Shown: positions 1 to 9,108, counted from the stretch's first letter. The stretch: 64,000 nucleotides of DNA from Corynebacterium doosanense CAU 212 = DSM 45436 (GCF_000767055.1 NZ_CP006764.1:2480001-2544000), one strand, 5' to 3'. Notes: generated by a model from the sequence alone, not told the origin. Made by a program: numbers and translations.

Positions 1-12
1 CGGCTCCTCGCG

Positions 13-357
13 TTAGCCCCTGAGCACCTTCTCCATCTTCTTGCCCTTGGCCAACTCGTCCACGAGTTTGTCCATCATCCGGATCTGCCGCATCAGCGGG
101 TCCTCCACCTCCTCGACGCGCACGCCGCAGATCACGCCGGTGATCTGGTCGGCGGCGTCGTTGAGCTGTGCCCCGGCGAAGAAGTTGCGGAAGTCGGTCC
201 TGTCCGCGAGAGCTTCGTCGATCTCCGCATCGGTGTAGCCGGTGAGCCAGCGCATGACCTCGCGCAGCTCCTCCTCGGTGCGGCCCTTGCGCGCGAGTTT
301 GGTGACGTAGTGCGGGTACACCTCGGCGACGGGCATGGTGAAGATCTTGTGTTCCAT
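13..357 (-). CDS. DUF2200 family protein
   Basis: Small cytosolic protein of 114 aa. The start MEHKIFTMPVAEVYPHYV and the segment GRTEEELREVMRWLTGY match the DUF2200 family as I know it, including the usual family length. I chose the ATG at 357 because family members begin a few residues before the H-K-I-F segment. A GTG at 366 in the same frame would add three residues, and neither has a clear Shine-Dalgarno. No catalytic motif is visible and the family has no established function. It is divergent from the DUF1707 gene across a repeat-rich spacer. Confidence 0.85.
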   Translation of the reverse strand: MEHKIFTMPVAEVYPHYVTKLARKGRTEEELREVMRWLTGYTDAEIDEALADRTDFRNFFAGAQLNDAADQITGVICGVRVEEVEDPLMRQIRMMDKLVDELAKGKKMEKVLRG

Positions 358-418
358 GCCGGCCACTGTATTGGTCGGATGGACAGGCGATGCATAGCAA
401 CGGCCAGGCCGGCCCGCG

Positions 419-551
419 CGTTGGTCTTGAGAACGCCTTCTGAAAGCGCGCGGTCTCAGGAGCCCGCTCTCAAGACCAACGCGGCCTGTTTAGGCCTCAC
501 TCCGGTCTTGACAAGACCCCGAGCTCTCAGAAGGCGTGCTCAAGACCAACG
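419..551. repeat. Inverted-repeat element with GGTCTTGAG arms
   Basis: The 254-bp spacer between two divergent genes holds nested inverted repeats. The outer arms, 419-443 and 527-551, are complementary over about 25 bp with one mismatch. An inner 16-bp perfect arm pair lies at 417-432 and 468-483. A small 7-bp hairpin (GGTCTTG/CAAGACC) sits at 504-518. The 35 nt at 423-457 recur at 25472-25506 in inverted orientation with 33 of 35 identities, so this is a dispersed intergenic element. The 12-mer GGTCGGATGGAC at 373-384 just upstream also recurs at 10594. Confidence 0.8.
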
Positions 552-611
552 TCGAAGATGGGGGCTTTCCCCGATGCACCGCGGCCCGACGGCGACCTAG
601 AATCGGAAATC

Positions 612-1244
612 ATGAGCAGTCCCTATGCCTTCCACAACCCGAACGTCCGCCTCAGCGACGAGGAGCGCCACGGCGCCATGAGCTCGTTGGGACGCGCCTT
701 CGCGGAGGGGCGCCTGACCATGGACGAGTACGACTGCCGCTGCAAGGACATCACCGAGGCGCAGTCCCTCGCCGACCTCCAGGTCGTCTTCGCGGATCTC
801 CCGCAGAACCCGCAGTCCACCGCGCTGGATCACCGGCCGGTGTACTCGGTGGCGGAGGTGCAGGCGGCGCGGCGGTCGTCGAGACGCACGCGGGCCGGTG
901 TGATGGGCCTGACGACGGTGGGCACCATAGTCGCCACGCCGATCCTCGTCTCTGCTGTCGGCGGGTTGGGCGGACTGTTGGTCTTTCTCATTCCGACGGT
1001 GTTCATCCTGCTCTACGTAATGAAGGTCGGCCCGACGTCCTGGCACCAGCCTTCCCCGCGCCAGATCGAACGCGAGCGCATGCGCGAGATCCAGATCGCC
1101 AACGCGCAGCTCAACGCCGAGCGTCGCGCGCAGGAGGAGGCCCGGCAGGCGGAGATCCGGGCCCGGCGCCGGGAGCTGACGGGTGAGCTGACTAACGAGG
1201 CCATGGGGTTGGCGAAGAAATCGATAGACCGCTTTAAGAAATAG
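612..1244 (+). CDS. DUF1707 domain membrane-anchored protein
   Basis: 210-aa protein. The N-terminal 60 residues (NVRLSDEERHGAMSSLGRAF, then AEGRLTMDEYDCR) match the DUF1707/SHOCT-like domain found in many actinobacterial proteins. A hydrophobic stretch at about residues 98-136 (GLTTVGTIVATPILVSAVGG onward) would make one long or two short membrane segments. The tail, about residues 150-210, is charged and Arg/Glu/Ala-rich and probably forms a coiled coil. I preferred the ATG at 612 over 558 because the domain begins soon after it. The function is not established; a membrane-associated regulatory or scaffold role is only an inference. Confidence 0.8.
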   Translation: MSSPYAFHNPNVRLSDEERHGAMSSLGRAFAEGRLTMDEYDCRCKDITEAQSLADLQVVFADLPQNPQSTALDHRPVYSVAEVQAARRSSRRTRAGVMGLTTVGTIVATPILVSAVGGLGGLLVFLIPTVFILLYVMKVGPTSWHQPSPRQIERERMREIQIANAQLNAERRAQEEARQAEIRARRRELTGELTNEAMGLAKKSIDRFKK

Positions 1245-1272
1245 CCGCCCCCACGTGGCATGCTAGGTAAGC

Positions 1273-2556
1273 ATGAGTGAGCAGGAGAATCCCGGGACGC
1301 CCGGCGAGCAGAAGCAGCGGGCAGGCGGGCGTCGAAAAGCGCCGGTCTTCGACCAGTCGAACAAACTGAAGAATGTCTTCTACGACATCCGCGGGCCGCT
1401 CGCCGAGGAGGCCGAGAAGATGGAGGCCGACGGCCACCTGATTCTCAAGCTCAACACGGGCAACCCGGCGATCTTCGGCTTCGACGCTCCCGACGTGATC
1501 ATGCGCGACATGATCGCCAACCTGCCCACGTCCCAGGGCTACTCCACCTCGAAGGGCATCCTCCCCGCACGCCGCGCGGTGGTCACGCGCTACGAGATGA
1601 TCGAGGACTTCCCCGACTTCGACGTCAGCGACGTCTACCTGGGCAACGGCGTCTCCGAGCTCATCTCCATGACCACGCAGGCGCTGCTCAACGACGGCGA
1701 CGAGATCCTCATCCCCGCCCCGGACTACCCGCTGTGGACCGCCTCGGCGACGCTGTCCGGCGGCACGCCGGTGCACTACCTCTGCGACGAGGAGGACGGC
1801 TGGAACCCGTCCATCGAGGACATCCGCTCGAAGATCACCCCGCGGACCAGGGCCATCGTGGTGATCAACCCCAACAACCCCACCGGTGCCGTGTACAGCC
1901 GCGAAACTCTCGAGGGCATCGCCGACGTCGCCCGCGAGCACGGCCTGATGATCCTCGCGGACGAGATCTACGACCGGATTCTCTACGACGGCGCGCAGCA
2001 CATCTCCATGGCCGAGGTCGCCCCCGACGTGCTGACCCTGACCTTCAACGGCCTGTCCAAGGCCTACCGCGTGGCCGGCTACCGCGCGGGCTGGCTCATC
2101 GTCACCGGGCCGAAGCACCAGGCCAAGGGTTTCATCGAGGGCCTGGAGCTGCTCTCCGGCACCCGCCTGTGCTCCAACGTGCCCGGGCAGCACGCCATCC
2201 AGGTGGCGCTCGGTGGCCGACAGTCCATCTACGGACTCACCGGCCGAGGCGGGCGACTGCTGGAGCAGCGCAACATCGCCTACGAGGGCCTGTCCGCGAT
2301 CCCCGGTGTCTCCGTGGTCAAGCCGATGGGCGCGCTCTACGCCTTCCCCAAGTTGGACCCCAACGTCTACGACATCCACGACGACGCCCAGCTCATGCTC
2401 GACCTGCTGCGCGCCGAGAAGATCCTCATGGTCCAGGGCACCGGGTTCAACATGCCGGACAAGCAGCACTTCCGTGTGGTCACCCTCCCGTGGGCGTCGC
2501 AGCTGGAGAACGCCATCCAGCGGCTGGGCAACTTCCTGGTTTCCTATAAGCAGTAG
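1273..2556 (+). CDS. alaT: Alanine/aspartate-type aminotransferase AlaT
   Basis: 427-aa PLP-dependent fold-type I aminotransferase. Visible landmarks are LKLNTGNPAIFGFDAPDVI near the N-terminus, YLGNGVSELISM, PDYPLWTASATLSGG, VVINPNNPTGAVYS and the lysine motif FNGLSKAYRVAGYRAGW that binds PLP. This pattern is typical of the AlaT group, which transfers amino groups between glutamate and pyruvate or branched-chain 2-oxo acids. About 30 extra polar residues precede the family core, with no sign of a signal peptide. The gene is monocistronic and is followed by a long hairpin. Confidence 0.88.
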   Translation: MSEQENPGTPGEQKQRAGGRRKAPVFDQSNKLKNVFYDIRGPLAEEAEKMEADGHLILKLNTGNPAIFGFDAPDVIMRDMIANLPTSQGYSTSKGILPARRAVVTRYEMIEDFPDFDVSDVYLGNGVSELISMTTQALLNDGDEILIPAPDYPLWTASATLSGGTPVHYLCDEEDGWNPSIEDIRSKITPRTRAIVVINPNNPTGAVYSRETLEGIADVAREHGLMILADEIYDRILYDGAQHISMAEVAPDVLTLTFNGLSKAYRVAGYRAGWLIVTGPKHQAKGFIEGLELLSGTRLCSNVPGQHAIQVALGGRQSIYGLTGRGGRLLEQRNIAYEGLSAIPGVSVVKPMGALYAFPKLDPNVYDIHDDAQLMLDLLRAEKILMVQGTGFNMPDKQHFRVVTLPWASQLENAIQRLGNFLVSYKQ

Positions 2557-2575
2557 GTCTTTTCGGAAAAGCAAC

Positions 2576-2644
2576 AGTGAGAAAGGGCCCGGCCTTTTGC
2601 AATCAACACGGGCTACTGTGCAAAAGGACGCTTCCTTTCTCACT
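2576..2644. terminator. Long imperfect hairpin after alaT
   Basis: Two stacked complementary arm pairs are seen: 2576-2586 with 2634-2644 (AGTGAGAAAGG/CCTTTCTCACT) and 2593-2601 with 2619-2627 (CCTTTTGCA/TGCAAAAGG). TTTCTCACT is repeated again just after the right arm. The position 20 bp after alaT suggests a terminator, but the length and internal loop also fit a repetitive palindromic element. Confidence 0.55.
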
Positions 2645-2718
2645 CCTGGTTTCTCACTCTTCACTAGGTCAGACCGCAGGATTGCCTGATCACCCCGCCA
2701 GCCCCCACACTGGAGCGC

Positions 2719-4260
2719 ATGTCACTGCGCAACCGACTGAACTCCCTCGACGGCAAGAGCTACGGCGCCTACAAATCCCTCAAGGGCAGCCACGATCTCG
2801 GCCCGCTGACGCTGCACATCGACCGCGTCCAGTCGGACCCCTACGCGCCGCCGTCGCAGATCCGCGTCACCGCGCCCTTCGACCTCCGCACCGCCTCGGA
2901 CGTCGCGGCGGCGGACGTGCTCACCCGCCGAATAGCATCGCGCCTCCCGCGGGATTTGCTTATCGACGCCCCTGGCCAGCAGATTCTCGAGCGAACCTCG
3001 GTCGCTTTCGACCGGGACGAGGTGGAGATCCGCATGGAGGCGGCGCTGCCCGCCCAGGGTCGACGCATCAAGGGCCGCGCGGCCGCGGACCTGCTCACGC
3101 AGGCCCTGCCCGACGCCATTGGCCGGGCGCTCGACGTCGACCCCGCCGAACTGCATGATGCGGCCCGCCTGAAGGTGGACCAGCAGTCCCTCCGCGATCA
3201 GATCCCCGGTGCCGGCCTGGTGGCGTTTGTCGCCGACGGCTCCATCCTGCCGCGCCGCTCGGGTGACAGCGACGAGCCGCTCCTCGATGCCGTGCGTTTC
3301 CAGTCCCCCGACTCCCTGCGCCACACGTTCACGCTGGACAGCGGCCGGGTGGTCACCGGCATGGGCGTGCCCGAGGGCATCACCGTCATCGCCGGTGGTG
3401 GTTTCCACGGCAAGTCGACCCTGCTGCGCGCGCTGCAGTTCGGCGTCTACGACCACGTTGCCGGCGACGGTCGCGAGTTCGCCGTCAGCGTGGCCGACGC
3501 CGTCTCGCTGCGGGCCGAGGACGGGCGCGCGGTCAACAGCGTGGACATCTCCGCGTTCATCAACGACCTGCCCTCCGGCGCATCGACCACGGCGTTCTCC
3601 ACCCCCAACGCCTCCGGTTCGACCTCCCAGGCCGCCTGGCTCGTCGAGGCCCTGGAGGCCGACAGCTCCTGCCTGCTCATCGACGAGGACACCTCGGCCA
3701 CCAACTTCATGATCCGCGACGAGCGCATGCGCCAACTCGTCCCCGACGACCGCGAGCCCATCACCCCGCTGCTGCACCGCATTGCCGGGCTGAAGCAATC
3801 GTTGGGAGTGTCCACCGTCGTGGTCACCGGCGGCACCTCGGCGTTTCTCGACGTCGCCGACACCGTCATCCTCATGGACGCCTACCTGCCCGTCGACGCG
3901 ACCGCCCGCGCCCGCGAGCTTGCCGAGCCCGCTCCCCCGCTGCGCGGCTTCGACCGGCCCGATGCGCGAAAGCTGCGTATCGACGTCGCCGGCCGCAAGC
4001 CCCCGCAGGCCAAGGGCCGCCACACCATCCGTATCGGCCATGGCCACCTCGACCTGTCGGCCCTGGATCAGCTGGTCCACGACTCGCAGACCAGGGCGGT
4101 GGCGGGGATGCTGCCGTCGATAAGCGATGCATTGGAGCGGGGCGCGACGGTGCCCGAGGCCTGCGCCGACGCGCTGGAGAAGTGGCCGCCCGGTCGCTCC
4201 GGGCGCCTGGCCAGGCCGAGGCAGCAGGAACTGGTGTTCGTGGTGAGCCACCTGCGCTAA
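2719..4260 (+). CDS. ABC-class ATPase (PF09818-type, COG3044)
   Basis: 513-aa cytosolic protein. The Walker A region is GGGFHGKSTLLRALQFGVYD at about residue 220, where FHGKST replaces the usual GKS/T loop. The acidic segment SSCLLIDEDTSATNFMI is the Walker B-like motif, and TVVVTGGTSAFLDVADTVI follows. These are hallmarks of the predicted 'ATPase of the ABC class' family. The N-terminal LDGKSYGAYKSLKG also matches. The biochemical role is unknown, although the architecture suggests an ATP-driven nucleic acid or metabolite function. The ATG at 2719 follows a 160-bp spacer, and lysE begins 10 bp downstream. Confidence 0.8.
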   Translation: MSLRNRLNSLDGKSYGAYKSLKGSHDLGPLTLHIDRVQSDPYAPPSQIRVTAPFDLRTASDVAAADVLTRRIASRLPRDLLIDAPGQQILERTSVAFDRDEVEIRMEAALPAQGRRIKGRAAADLLTQALPDAIGRALDVDPAELHDAARLKVDQQSLRDQIPGAGLVAFVADGSILPRRSGDSDEPLLDAVRFQSPDSLRHTFTLDSGRVVTGMGVPEGITVIAGGGFHGKSTLLRALQFGVYDHVAGDGREFAVSVADAVSLRAEDGRAVNSVDISAFINDLPSGASTTAFSTPNASGSTSQAAWLVEALEADSSCLLIDEDTSATNFMIRDERMRQLVPDDREPITPLLHRIAGLKQSLGVSTVVVTGGTSAFLDVADTVILMDAYLPVDATARARELAEPAPPLRGFDRPDARKLRIDVAGRKPPQAKGRHTIRIGHGHLDLSALDQLVHDSQTRAVAGMLPSISDALERGATVPEACADALEKWPPGRSGRLARPRQQELVFVVSHLR

Positions 4261-4270
4261 AGTCGGACCA

Positions 4271-4894
4271 ATGTCCGCCGCTGCCTTCGCGAGTCTCCTC
4301 GCCATCTGGATCCCCACCATCATCGCCCCCGGGCCTGACACGGTGCAGATCCTGCGGCTGAGCATGAAGTCCAGGCGCGCCGGCGTGCTGTGCGCGCTGG
4401 GCATCTCGACGGCCATCGCGATCTGGATCGCCGCATCGCTGCTGGGACTGTCCGCGCTGGTCAACGCCTATCCCGCCGTATTGCGGGTGCTCCAGATCGT
4501 CGGCGGCTGCTACCTCGTCTACATGGGTGTGCAGTCCATCCGCTCGGGCCTCCGGCAGCGCGGCTCCGTGGTGACCCACGCCCCCGGCGTGGACGTCTCC
4601 GCAGGGCAGGCGTTTCGCATCGGCCTGTGGACCAACCTGTCCAACCCCAAGGCCGTGCTGTTCTTCGGCGCGATCTTCGCTCAGTTCATCCGCCCCGGCA
4701 TGGGCGCGGGCTGGGCTTTCGCCATCTTTGCGACGCTCGTTGCCCTCGCCATCGTCGTCTTCACCGCCATGGCCCTCGGGGTCAACGCCGCGAGCCGCTT
4801 CCTCGGCCGGGCCGCGCCCTACATCGACATCGTCGCCGGCGTGGTGTTCCTCTGCGTGGCGGTGTGGATGATCTACGAGGGCGTCACCGGCTAG
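4271..4894 (+). CDS. LysE/RhtB family amino-acid exporter
   Basis: 207-aa polytopic membrane protein with about six hydrophobic segments. The signature WIPTIIAPGPDTVQILRLS near the N-terminus and GLWTNLSNPKAVLFFGAIF in the middle are the conserved LysE/RhtB motifs. Members export basic or neutral amino acids or related small molecules; the substrate cannot be read here. The gene follows the ABC-class ATPase by 10 bp and may be co-transcribed with it. Its TAG stop lies inside a CTAG at 4891-4894 that also supplies the stop of the convergent gene. Confidence 0.88.
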   Translation: MSAAAFASLLAIWIPTIIAPGPDTVQILRLSMKSRRAGVLCALGISTAIAIWIAASLLGLSALVNAYPAVLRVLQIVGGCYLVYMGVQSIRSGLRQRGSVVTHAPGVDVSAGQAFRIGLWTNLSNPKAVLFFGAIFAQFIRPGMGAGWAFAIFATLVALAIVVFTAMALGVNAASRFLGRAAPYIDIVAGVVFLCVAVWMIYEGVTG

Positions 4895-5256
4895 GTGAGC
4901 AGCTCGCCGCTCGGCAGCGTCACCTCGCCGGAGCCGGCGACGTAGAGGCCCAGGCCGTTCGCCCGGGCCAGGTCGCGGGAGCGTTCTTCTGCGGCCGCGG
5001 AGATGGCGTCGGCGAAGCGGGCGTAGACGCAGCTGGAGCCGATGATGTAACGCGTGGTGCCGGAGGCGCCGTCGATACGCGGCGGGAACTCGGTGCTGAG
5101 CTGCGAGAGCCACGGCAGCAGCGGCGCGGAGGTGCCGTCGGTGGAGGTGTAGTCGCGGTCCTCCACCCACTCCGTGGTGAGGTCGTACCAGTGGAGGAAG
5201 TCGGCGATGTCGCCGTGCGGAACCAGGGCGGGGTCGAAGACGGTTAGGACGGTCAT
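4891..5256 (-). CDS. Hypothetical protein downstream of dcd
   Basis: 121-aa protein I do not recognise. It starts [20 protein letters not shown], is acidic and aromatic-rich ([11 protein letters not shown]), and lacks a signal peptide and membrane segments. The mid-region [20 protein letters not shown] is followed by an Ala/Glu helix. The ATG overlaps the dcd stop (shared ATGA-type overlap at 5253-5256), so it is probably translationally coupled to dcd and made at a similar level. A role linked to nucleotide metabolism is suggested only by that coupling. Confidence 0.7.
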   Translation of the reverse strand: MTVLTVFDPALVPHGDIADFLHWYDLTTEWVEDRDYTSTDGTSAPLLPWLSQLSTEFPPRIDGASGTTRYIIGSSCVYARFADAISAAAEERSRDLARANGLGLYVAGSGEVTLPSGELLT

Positions 5257-5816
5257 CGGAAGTTGAGGTACGCCTTGGACGGGGTCGGGCCGCGCTGGCC
5301 CTGGTACTTCGAGCCGAGCTTGCCCGTGCCGTAGGGCGTTTCCGCTGGCGAGGACATGCCGAACAACGCCAGCTGACCCACCTTCATCTCCGGCCACAGG
5401 GTGATGGGCAGATTGGCCACGTTGGACAGCTCGAGGGTGATGTAACCCGAGAAACCCGGGTCGATGAATCCCGCCGTGGAGTGCGTGAGCAGGCCCAGGC
5501 GACCCAGTGAGGACTTGCCCTCCAAGCGGCCCGCGAGATGCGCGGGCAGGGTGAACTTCTCCAGCGTGGAGGCGAGCACGAACTCGCCCGGATGGAGGAC
5601 GAAGTTGCCGCCCTCTTCGACCTCGACCAGCGTGGTCAGCTCCTCCATCTCGAGCTTCGGGTCGATGTGCGTGTAGCGGGAGTTGTTGAACACCCGGAAG
5701 TAGCGGTCCAGGCGGACGTCGACGCTCGACGGCTGGACCAGGTCGGCGTCGAAAGGTTCGATGCCGAGGTCGCCGTCGGAGATGGCTGTGCGGATGTCGC
5801 GGTCGGAAAGTAACAC
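5253..5816 (-). CDS. dcd: dCTP deaminase
   Basis: 187-aa enzyme of the dCTP deaminase/dUTPase superfamily. It deaminates dCTP to dUTP; mycobacterial relatives are bifunctional and go on to dUMP. Diagnostic segments are [19 protein letters not shown], the [15 protein letters not shown] motif, [20 protein letters not shown] with the nucleotide-binding Arg/Ser, [15 protein letters not shown] and the C-terminal [16 protein letters not shown] lid. The start codon is GTG at 5814-5816. Its 3' end overlaps the unknown gene at 4891. Confidence 0.96.
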   Translation of the reverse strand: MLLSDRDIRTAISDGDLGIEPFDADLVQPSSVDVRLDRYFRVFNNSRYTHIDPKLEMEELTTLVEVEEGGNFVLHPGEFVLASTLEKFTLPAHLAGRLEGKSSLGRLGLLTHSTAGFIDPGFSGYITLELSNVANLPITLWPEMKVGQLALFGMSSPAETPYGTGKLGSKYQGQRGPTPSKAYLNFR

Positions 5817-5899
5817 GGCAGCCAGCTTACGTCAGGGGGTTTTTCTCGCGGGCTTCAGCGGTGCTAGGGTGTTGTTTGTGCAGGTAATGCTGCGCGAAT

Positions 5900-5973
5900 G
5901 CCGGCGTAGTTTAGTGGTAGAACATCAGCTTCCCAAGCTGAGAGTGCGAGTTCGATTCTCGTCGCCGGCTCCA
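5900..5973 (+). tRNA. tRNA-Gly(CCC)
   Basis: The acceptor arms GCCGGCG and CGCCGGC pair perfectly and are followed by T and an encoded CCA. The D-loop contains AGTGGTAGAAC. The anticodon stem TCAGC/GCTGA encloses the loop TTCCCAA, giving anticodon CCC. The T-arm carries GTTCGATTC. A strong terminator hairpin follows 20 bp later. Confidence 0.97.
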
Positions 5974-5992
5974 CTTCGTGACATTTTTCCTT

Positions 5993-6034
5993 GTGCGGCC
6001 GATACTTCCTGTAGGGAGAGTCGGCCGCACTTTT
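5993..6034 (+). terminator. Rho-independent terminator of tRNA-Gly
   Basis: A 10-bp GC-rich stem, GTGCGGCCGA (5993-6002) with TCGGCCGCAC (6021-6030), is followed directly by TTTT. Confidence 0.85.
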
Positions 6035-6085
6035 CTTCTGCGCGGCCGCTCCTTTCCAGGATCCCGCATGACAGGAGAAGACCCC

Positions 6086-6640
6086 ATGAAGATCGTCCCC
6101 GTCCTTGCCTCCCTCGCCTGCACCGCCGCCCTCACCGCGTGCTCGGACTCGCAGACCTCCTCCGCGCCGGCTTCCTCCACCGTTGCCACCGCCACTTCTC
6201 TGGCCGCCCCGACCGTGACCAGCACGACAGCCGCCCCCAGCACCGTGACGACCACCGCCGCACCGGCCCCCGCGCCCGCGAGCTCTGCCCCGGCCGACAC
6301 CGCCACGCAGCCTGCATCCGGCAGCCTTCCCGTCGAACCCGTCGGCACCGCGGTGACCATCGCCGGTGAGCCCGCCACGGTGTGCATCATGGGCGACGGG
6401 TTCGGCACCAACGTCTGGGCAGCAAACACCGACACCAGCTGCGAATTCGTCAACGCGGTTTACGGCGTGCTTACCGACGGCCTCAACGCCACCGACGACA
6501 ACCTGCGCGCCCACCTGCCCGGCCAGATCTCCGTCACCAGCCCGGTGACCGAGCAGGATTACCTCCTCAGCTGCACGCAGGTGGATAGCCGCCTCATCCG
6601 TTGTGCCGGTGGGCAGAATGCGGCGGTGTATATCTACTGA
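6086..6640 (+). CDS. Secreted lipoprotein, unknown function
   Basis: 184-aa protein. The N-terminus is a lipoprotein signal peptide with lipobox L-T-A-C at residues 16-19. A Ser/Thr/Ala/Pro-rich linker runs to about residue 80. The C-terminal domain of about 100 residues has paired cysteines (ATVCIMGDGFG, DTSCEFVNAVYG, LLSCTQVD, LIRCAGG) that could form two disulfides. The start ATG at 6086 has an AGGAG-like site about 10 bp upstream. The domain resembles other corynebacterial lipoproteins of unknown role. It ends 2 bp before the AlkD-like gene, so the two are probably co-transcribed. Confidence 0.85.
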   Translation: MKIVPVLASLACTAALTACSDSQTSSAPASSTVATATSLAAPTVTSTTAAPSTVTTTAAPAPAPASSAPADTATQPASGSLPVEPVGTAVTIAGEPATVCIMGDGFGTNVWAANTDTSCEFVNAVYGVLTDGLNATDDNLRAHLPGQISVTSPVTEQDYLLSCTQVDSRLIRCAGGQNAAVYIY

Positions 6641-6642
6641 CC

Positions 6643-7716
6643 ATGGCCTTCAAAGACCTCTACGGCGCCGACTGCGCGCGCATCCTCTCCCAGGCTCTCG
6701 ACCTCGCGGACTTCTCCGCAGACGTCGCCCAGCGCGTGCCCGACCTGGAGATGAAGGACCGCATCTTGTTCATCGCCACCTGTCTGCGCGAGCGACTCCC
6801 CGAGGACTACGTCGAGGCCCTCAACGGACTGACCAGCCCCGTCCCCGACGTCGAAGCCTGGGCCCTGGCTCCGGTCGCTCGCTTCATCGAGGAGTTCGGC
6901 CTGGATCACCCGGAGGCCTCACTGGCGGCGATCGCACGCCTCACCCCGCACTACACCGGCGAGTTCGCCATCCGGCCCTTCCTGCGCGAGCACCCCGAGC
7001 CCACCATGGCCGCGGTCCTCGAGTGGCGTCGCTCCCCCGACGAGCACCTGCGCCGCCTCGCCTCCGAGGGCATCCGCCCGCGCCTGCCGTGGGCCGCGCA
7101 CTACGCCCCGTTCAAGCACGATCCCGCGCCGCTTATCGACGCCCTTTCCCCACTCATCGCCGACCCCTCCAAATATGTGCGCACGTCGGTGGCCAACAAC
7201 CTCAACGACGTGTCCAAGGACCATCCCCAGCTGGCGGTGGAGACGGCCCGCGAGTGGCTGGAGCGCAGTCCGGTGCCGGAGACGGAGTGGATCGTGACCA
7301 AGGGGCTGCGGACCCTCATCAAACGCGGCGAACCGAACGCGCTGGAGCTGCTCGGTGCGGGCGCTTCCGAGCACGTGGCCATGGGAAATGTCTGTATGAC
7401 GCCTCGCGATATAACTCTCGGCGAGCACGCGGTCATCGAGGCCGAGGTGCACAACGCCAGCGACATGACGCGCACCGTCATCGTGGATTACCGCATGCAC
7501 TTTCTGAAGAAGAACGGCGAGCGCCGGCCCACCACGTTCAAGCTCACCAAGGTCACCGTGGCGCCCGGGCAGACCGCGAAAGTGCGCAAACGCCACGTCT
7601 TCCGGGAGGTGACCACGCGGGTCTACTACCCCGGGACGCAGGCGGTGTCGCTGACCGCCAACGGCAGCGAGAGCGAAGCCGTGGAGTTTCAGCTGCGGGT
7701 CCCGGACGAAAGATAA
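6643..7716 (+). CDS. DNA alkylation repair (AlkD-like HEAT-repeat) protein
   Basis: 357-aa all-helical protein. HEAT-like repeats occupy roughly residues 1-240 (LADFSADVAQRVPDLEMKDR; PSKYVRTSVANNLNDVSKDH; WIVTKGLRTLIKRGEPNALE), the AlkD/AlkC arrangement. A beta-rich C-terminal part (ITLGEHAVIEAEVHNASDM onward) resembles the Ig-like extension of AlkC/AlkD2-type proteins. AlkD-type enzymes excise N3- or N7-alkylated bases; whether the catalytic Trp/Asp are kept cannot be decided without alignment. The ATG follows the lipoprotein stop by 2 bp. Confidence 0.8.
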   Translation: MAFKDLYGADCARILSQALDLADFSADVAQRVPDLEMKDRILFIATCLRERLPEDYVEALNGLTSPVPDVEAWALAPVARFIEEFGLDHPEASLAAIARLTPHYTGEFAIRPFLREHPEPTMAAVLEWRRSPDEHLRRLASEGIRPRLPWAAHYAPFKHDPAPLIDALSPLIADPSKYVRTSVANNLNDVSKDHPQLAVETAREWLERSPVPETEWIVTKGLRTLIKRGEPNALELLGAGASEHVAMGNVCMTPRDITLGEHAVIEAEVHNASDMTRTVIVDYRMHFLKKNGERRPTTFKLTKVTVAPGQTAKVRKRHVFREVTTRVYYPGTQAVSLTANGSESEAVEFQLRVPDER

Positions 7717-7806
7717 GCCACGAGAGCGCCCGTCTTTCGCAGGCGGGGGCGCGGCACGAAACAGGCGGCCTTGAAAAGGCCGTCGATAAGCGCGAAACTA
7801 GTTGCC

Positions 7807-9108
7807 ATGAGCAAAGAAGATCTGACCCGCCCCGTTCCCGAGGGGCTCGCCGAGCGCGCGGCCATCGTCGGATCTGCCGAGGAAACTCTTACCGACGAGC
7901 AGGCGCGCGCGTTCATCGCCGAGCAGCTTGCGGGCCATGACTTCGACGGCAAAACCGCGTGCATCGTCATCCCGGACGGCACCCGTTCCGGCCCGCACGC
8001 GCTGATGATCCAGGCGGCGTACGACGCGATCGCCGAGCGGGCTGGGGAGATCACCATCCTCATCGCGCTGGGCACACACGCGGATATGTCGACGGAGGCG
8101 ATCGAGAGACTCGTCGGGGGCCCGGCCGAGAGGTTCCCCAGGGCGCGGATCGTCAACCACGACTGGAAGAACCCGGCGGCGATCACCACCCTGGGCACCG
8201 TGCCGGCGGAGGAGATCAGCCGGCTCACGCAGGGGTTGCTCTCGGATCGGGCGATGGACGTGCAGATCAACTCGCTGGTCGCCGACGCGGACGTCAACCT
8301 CGTCATCGGGCCCGTGTTCCCGCACGAGGTCGTCGGTTTCTCGGGCGGCAACAAGTATTTCTTCCCGGGCTGCTCGGTGCACGACGTCATCGACATCTCC
8401 CACTGGGTCGGCGCGCTGATCACGGCCTCGCGCATCATCGGCACGTCCGGGATCACGCCGGTGCGTCAGCTCATCGACACCGCCTCCGAGATGATCGCGG
8501 GCGAGAAGCTGGCCATTACCTACGTGGCCACCGGCGATCGGGGCCTGCATTCCGTGGCGTTCGGCGACACGCAGTCAGCGTGGGCGGCGAACGCGCGGGT
8601 GGCTGCGCGGACGCATATAAAGTACGTCGAGAAGCCCTACCGGCGCATCGTGTCCAAGGTCCCGGAGATGTACGAGGACCTCTGGACCGGCGCGAAGGGC
8701 GTGTACAAGATGGAGCCGGTGTGCGCGGATGGAGGCGAGATCATCGTCTACGCGCCGCACATCACGGAGATCTCCGAGATGCACCCCGGGATCGCGGAGA
8801 TCGGCTATCACTGCATCGACTACTTCACCAAGCAGTGGGAGCGCTTCAAGTACCACCCCTGGGGCGAGATCGCGCACTCCACGCACGTGCGGGGCCTGGG
8901 CACCTACGACCCGGCGACGGACACGGAGGAGCTGCGCATCAACATCACGCTGGCCACTCGCGTGCCGCGCGAGGTCTGCGAGGCCTACAACCTGGGCTAC
9001 ACCGACCCCGATTCGCTCGACTTTGCCGCGCTGTCGCAGGACCCGGACACCCTCGTGGTCGAGCACGCCGGCGAGATCCTCCATCGCCTCGAGTCCGAGC
9101 GCCCGTGA
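7807..9108 (+). CDS. larA: Nickel-dependent lactate racemase LarA
   Basis: 433-aa enzyme that interconverts D- and L-lactate (or a related 2-hydroxyacid) using the nickel-pincer nucleotide cofactor. Key residues are visible: His91 in GTHADM, His173 in GPVFPHEVVGFSGG, Lys183 in the GNKYFFPG segment where the cofactor attaches, and His199 in DISHWVG. The last three fall within one residue of the numbering of the L. plantarum enzyme (H174, K184, H200). The start ATG at 7807 is in MSKEDLTR; an upstream in-frame ATG at 7771 would add 12 residues. Its stop overlaps larE. The broader LarA family contains racemases and epimerases for other hydroxyacids, so the substrate is inferred. Confidence 0.9.
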   Translation: MSKEDLTRPVPEGLAERAAIVGSAEETLTDEQARAFIAEQLAGHDFDGKTACIVIPDGTRSGPHALMIQAAYDAIAERAGEITILIALGTHADMSTEAIERLVGGPAERFPRARIVNHDWKNPAAITTLGTVPAEEISRLTQGLLSDRAMDVQINSLVADADVNLVIGPVFPHEVVGFSGGNKYFFPGCSVHDVIDISHWVGALITASRIIGTSGITPVRQLIDTASEMIAGEKLAITYVATGDRGLHSVAFGDTQSAWAANARVAARTHIKYVEKPYRRIVSKVPEMYEDLWTGAKGVYKMEPVCADGGEIIVYAPHITEISEMHPGIAEIGYHCIDYFTKQWERFKYHPWGEIAHSTHVRGLGTYDPATDTEELRINITLATRVPREVCEAYNLGYTDPDSLDFAALSQDPDTLVVEHAGEILHRLESERP

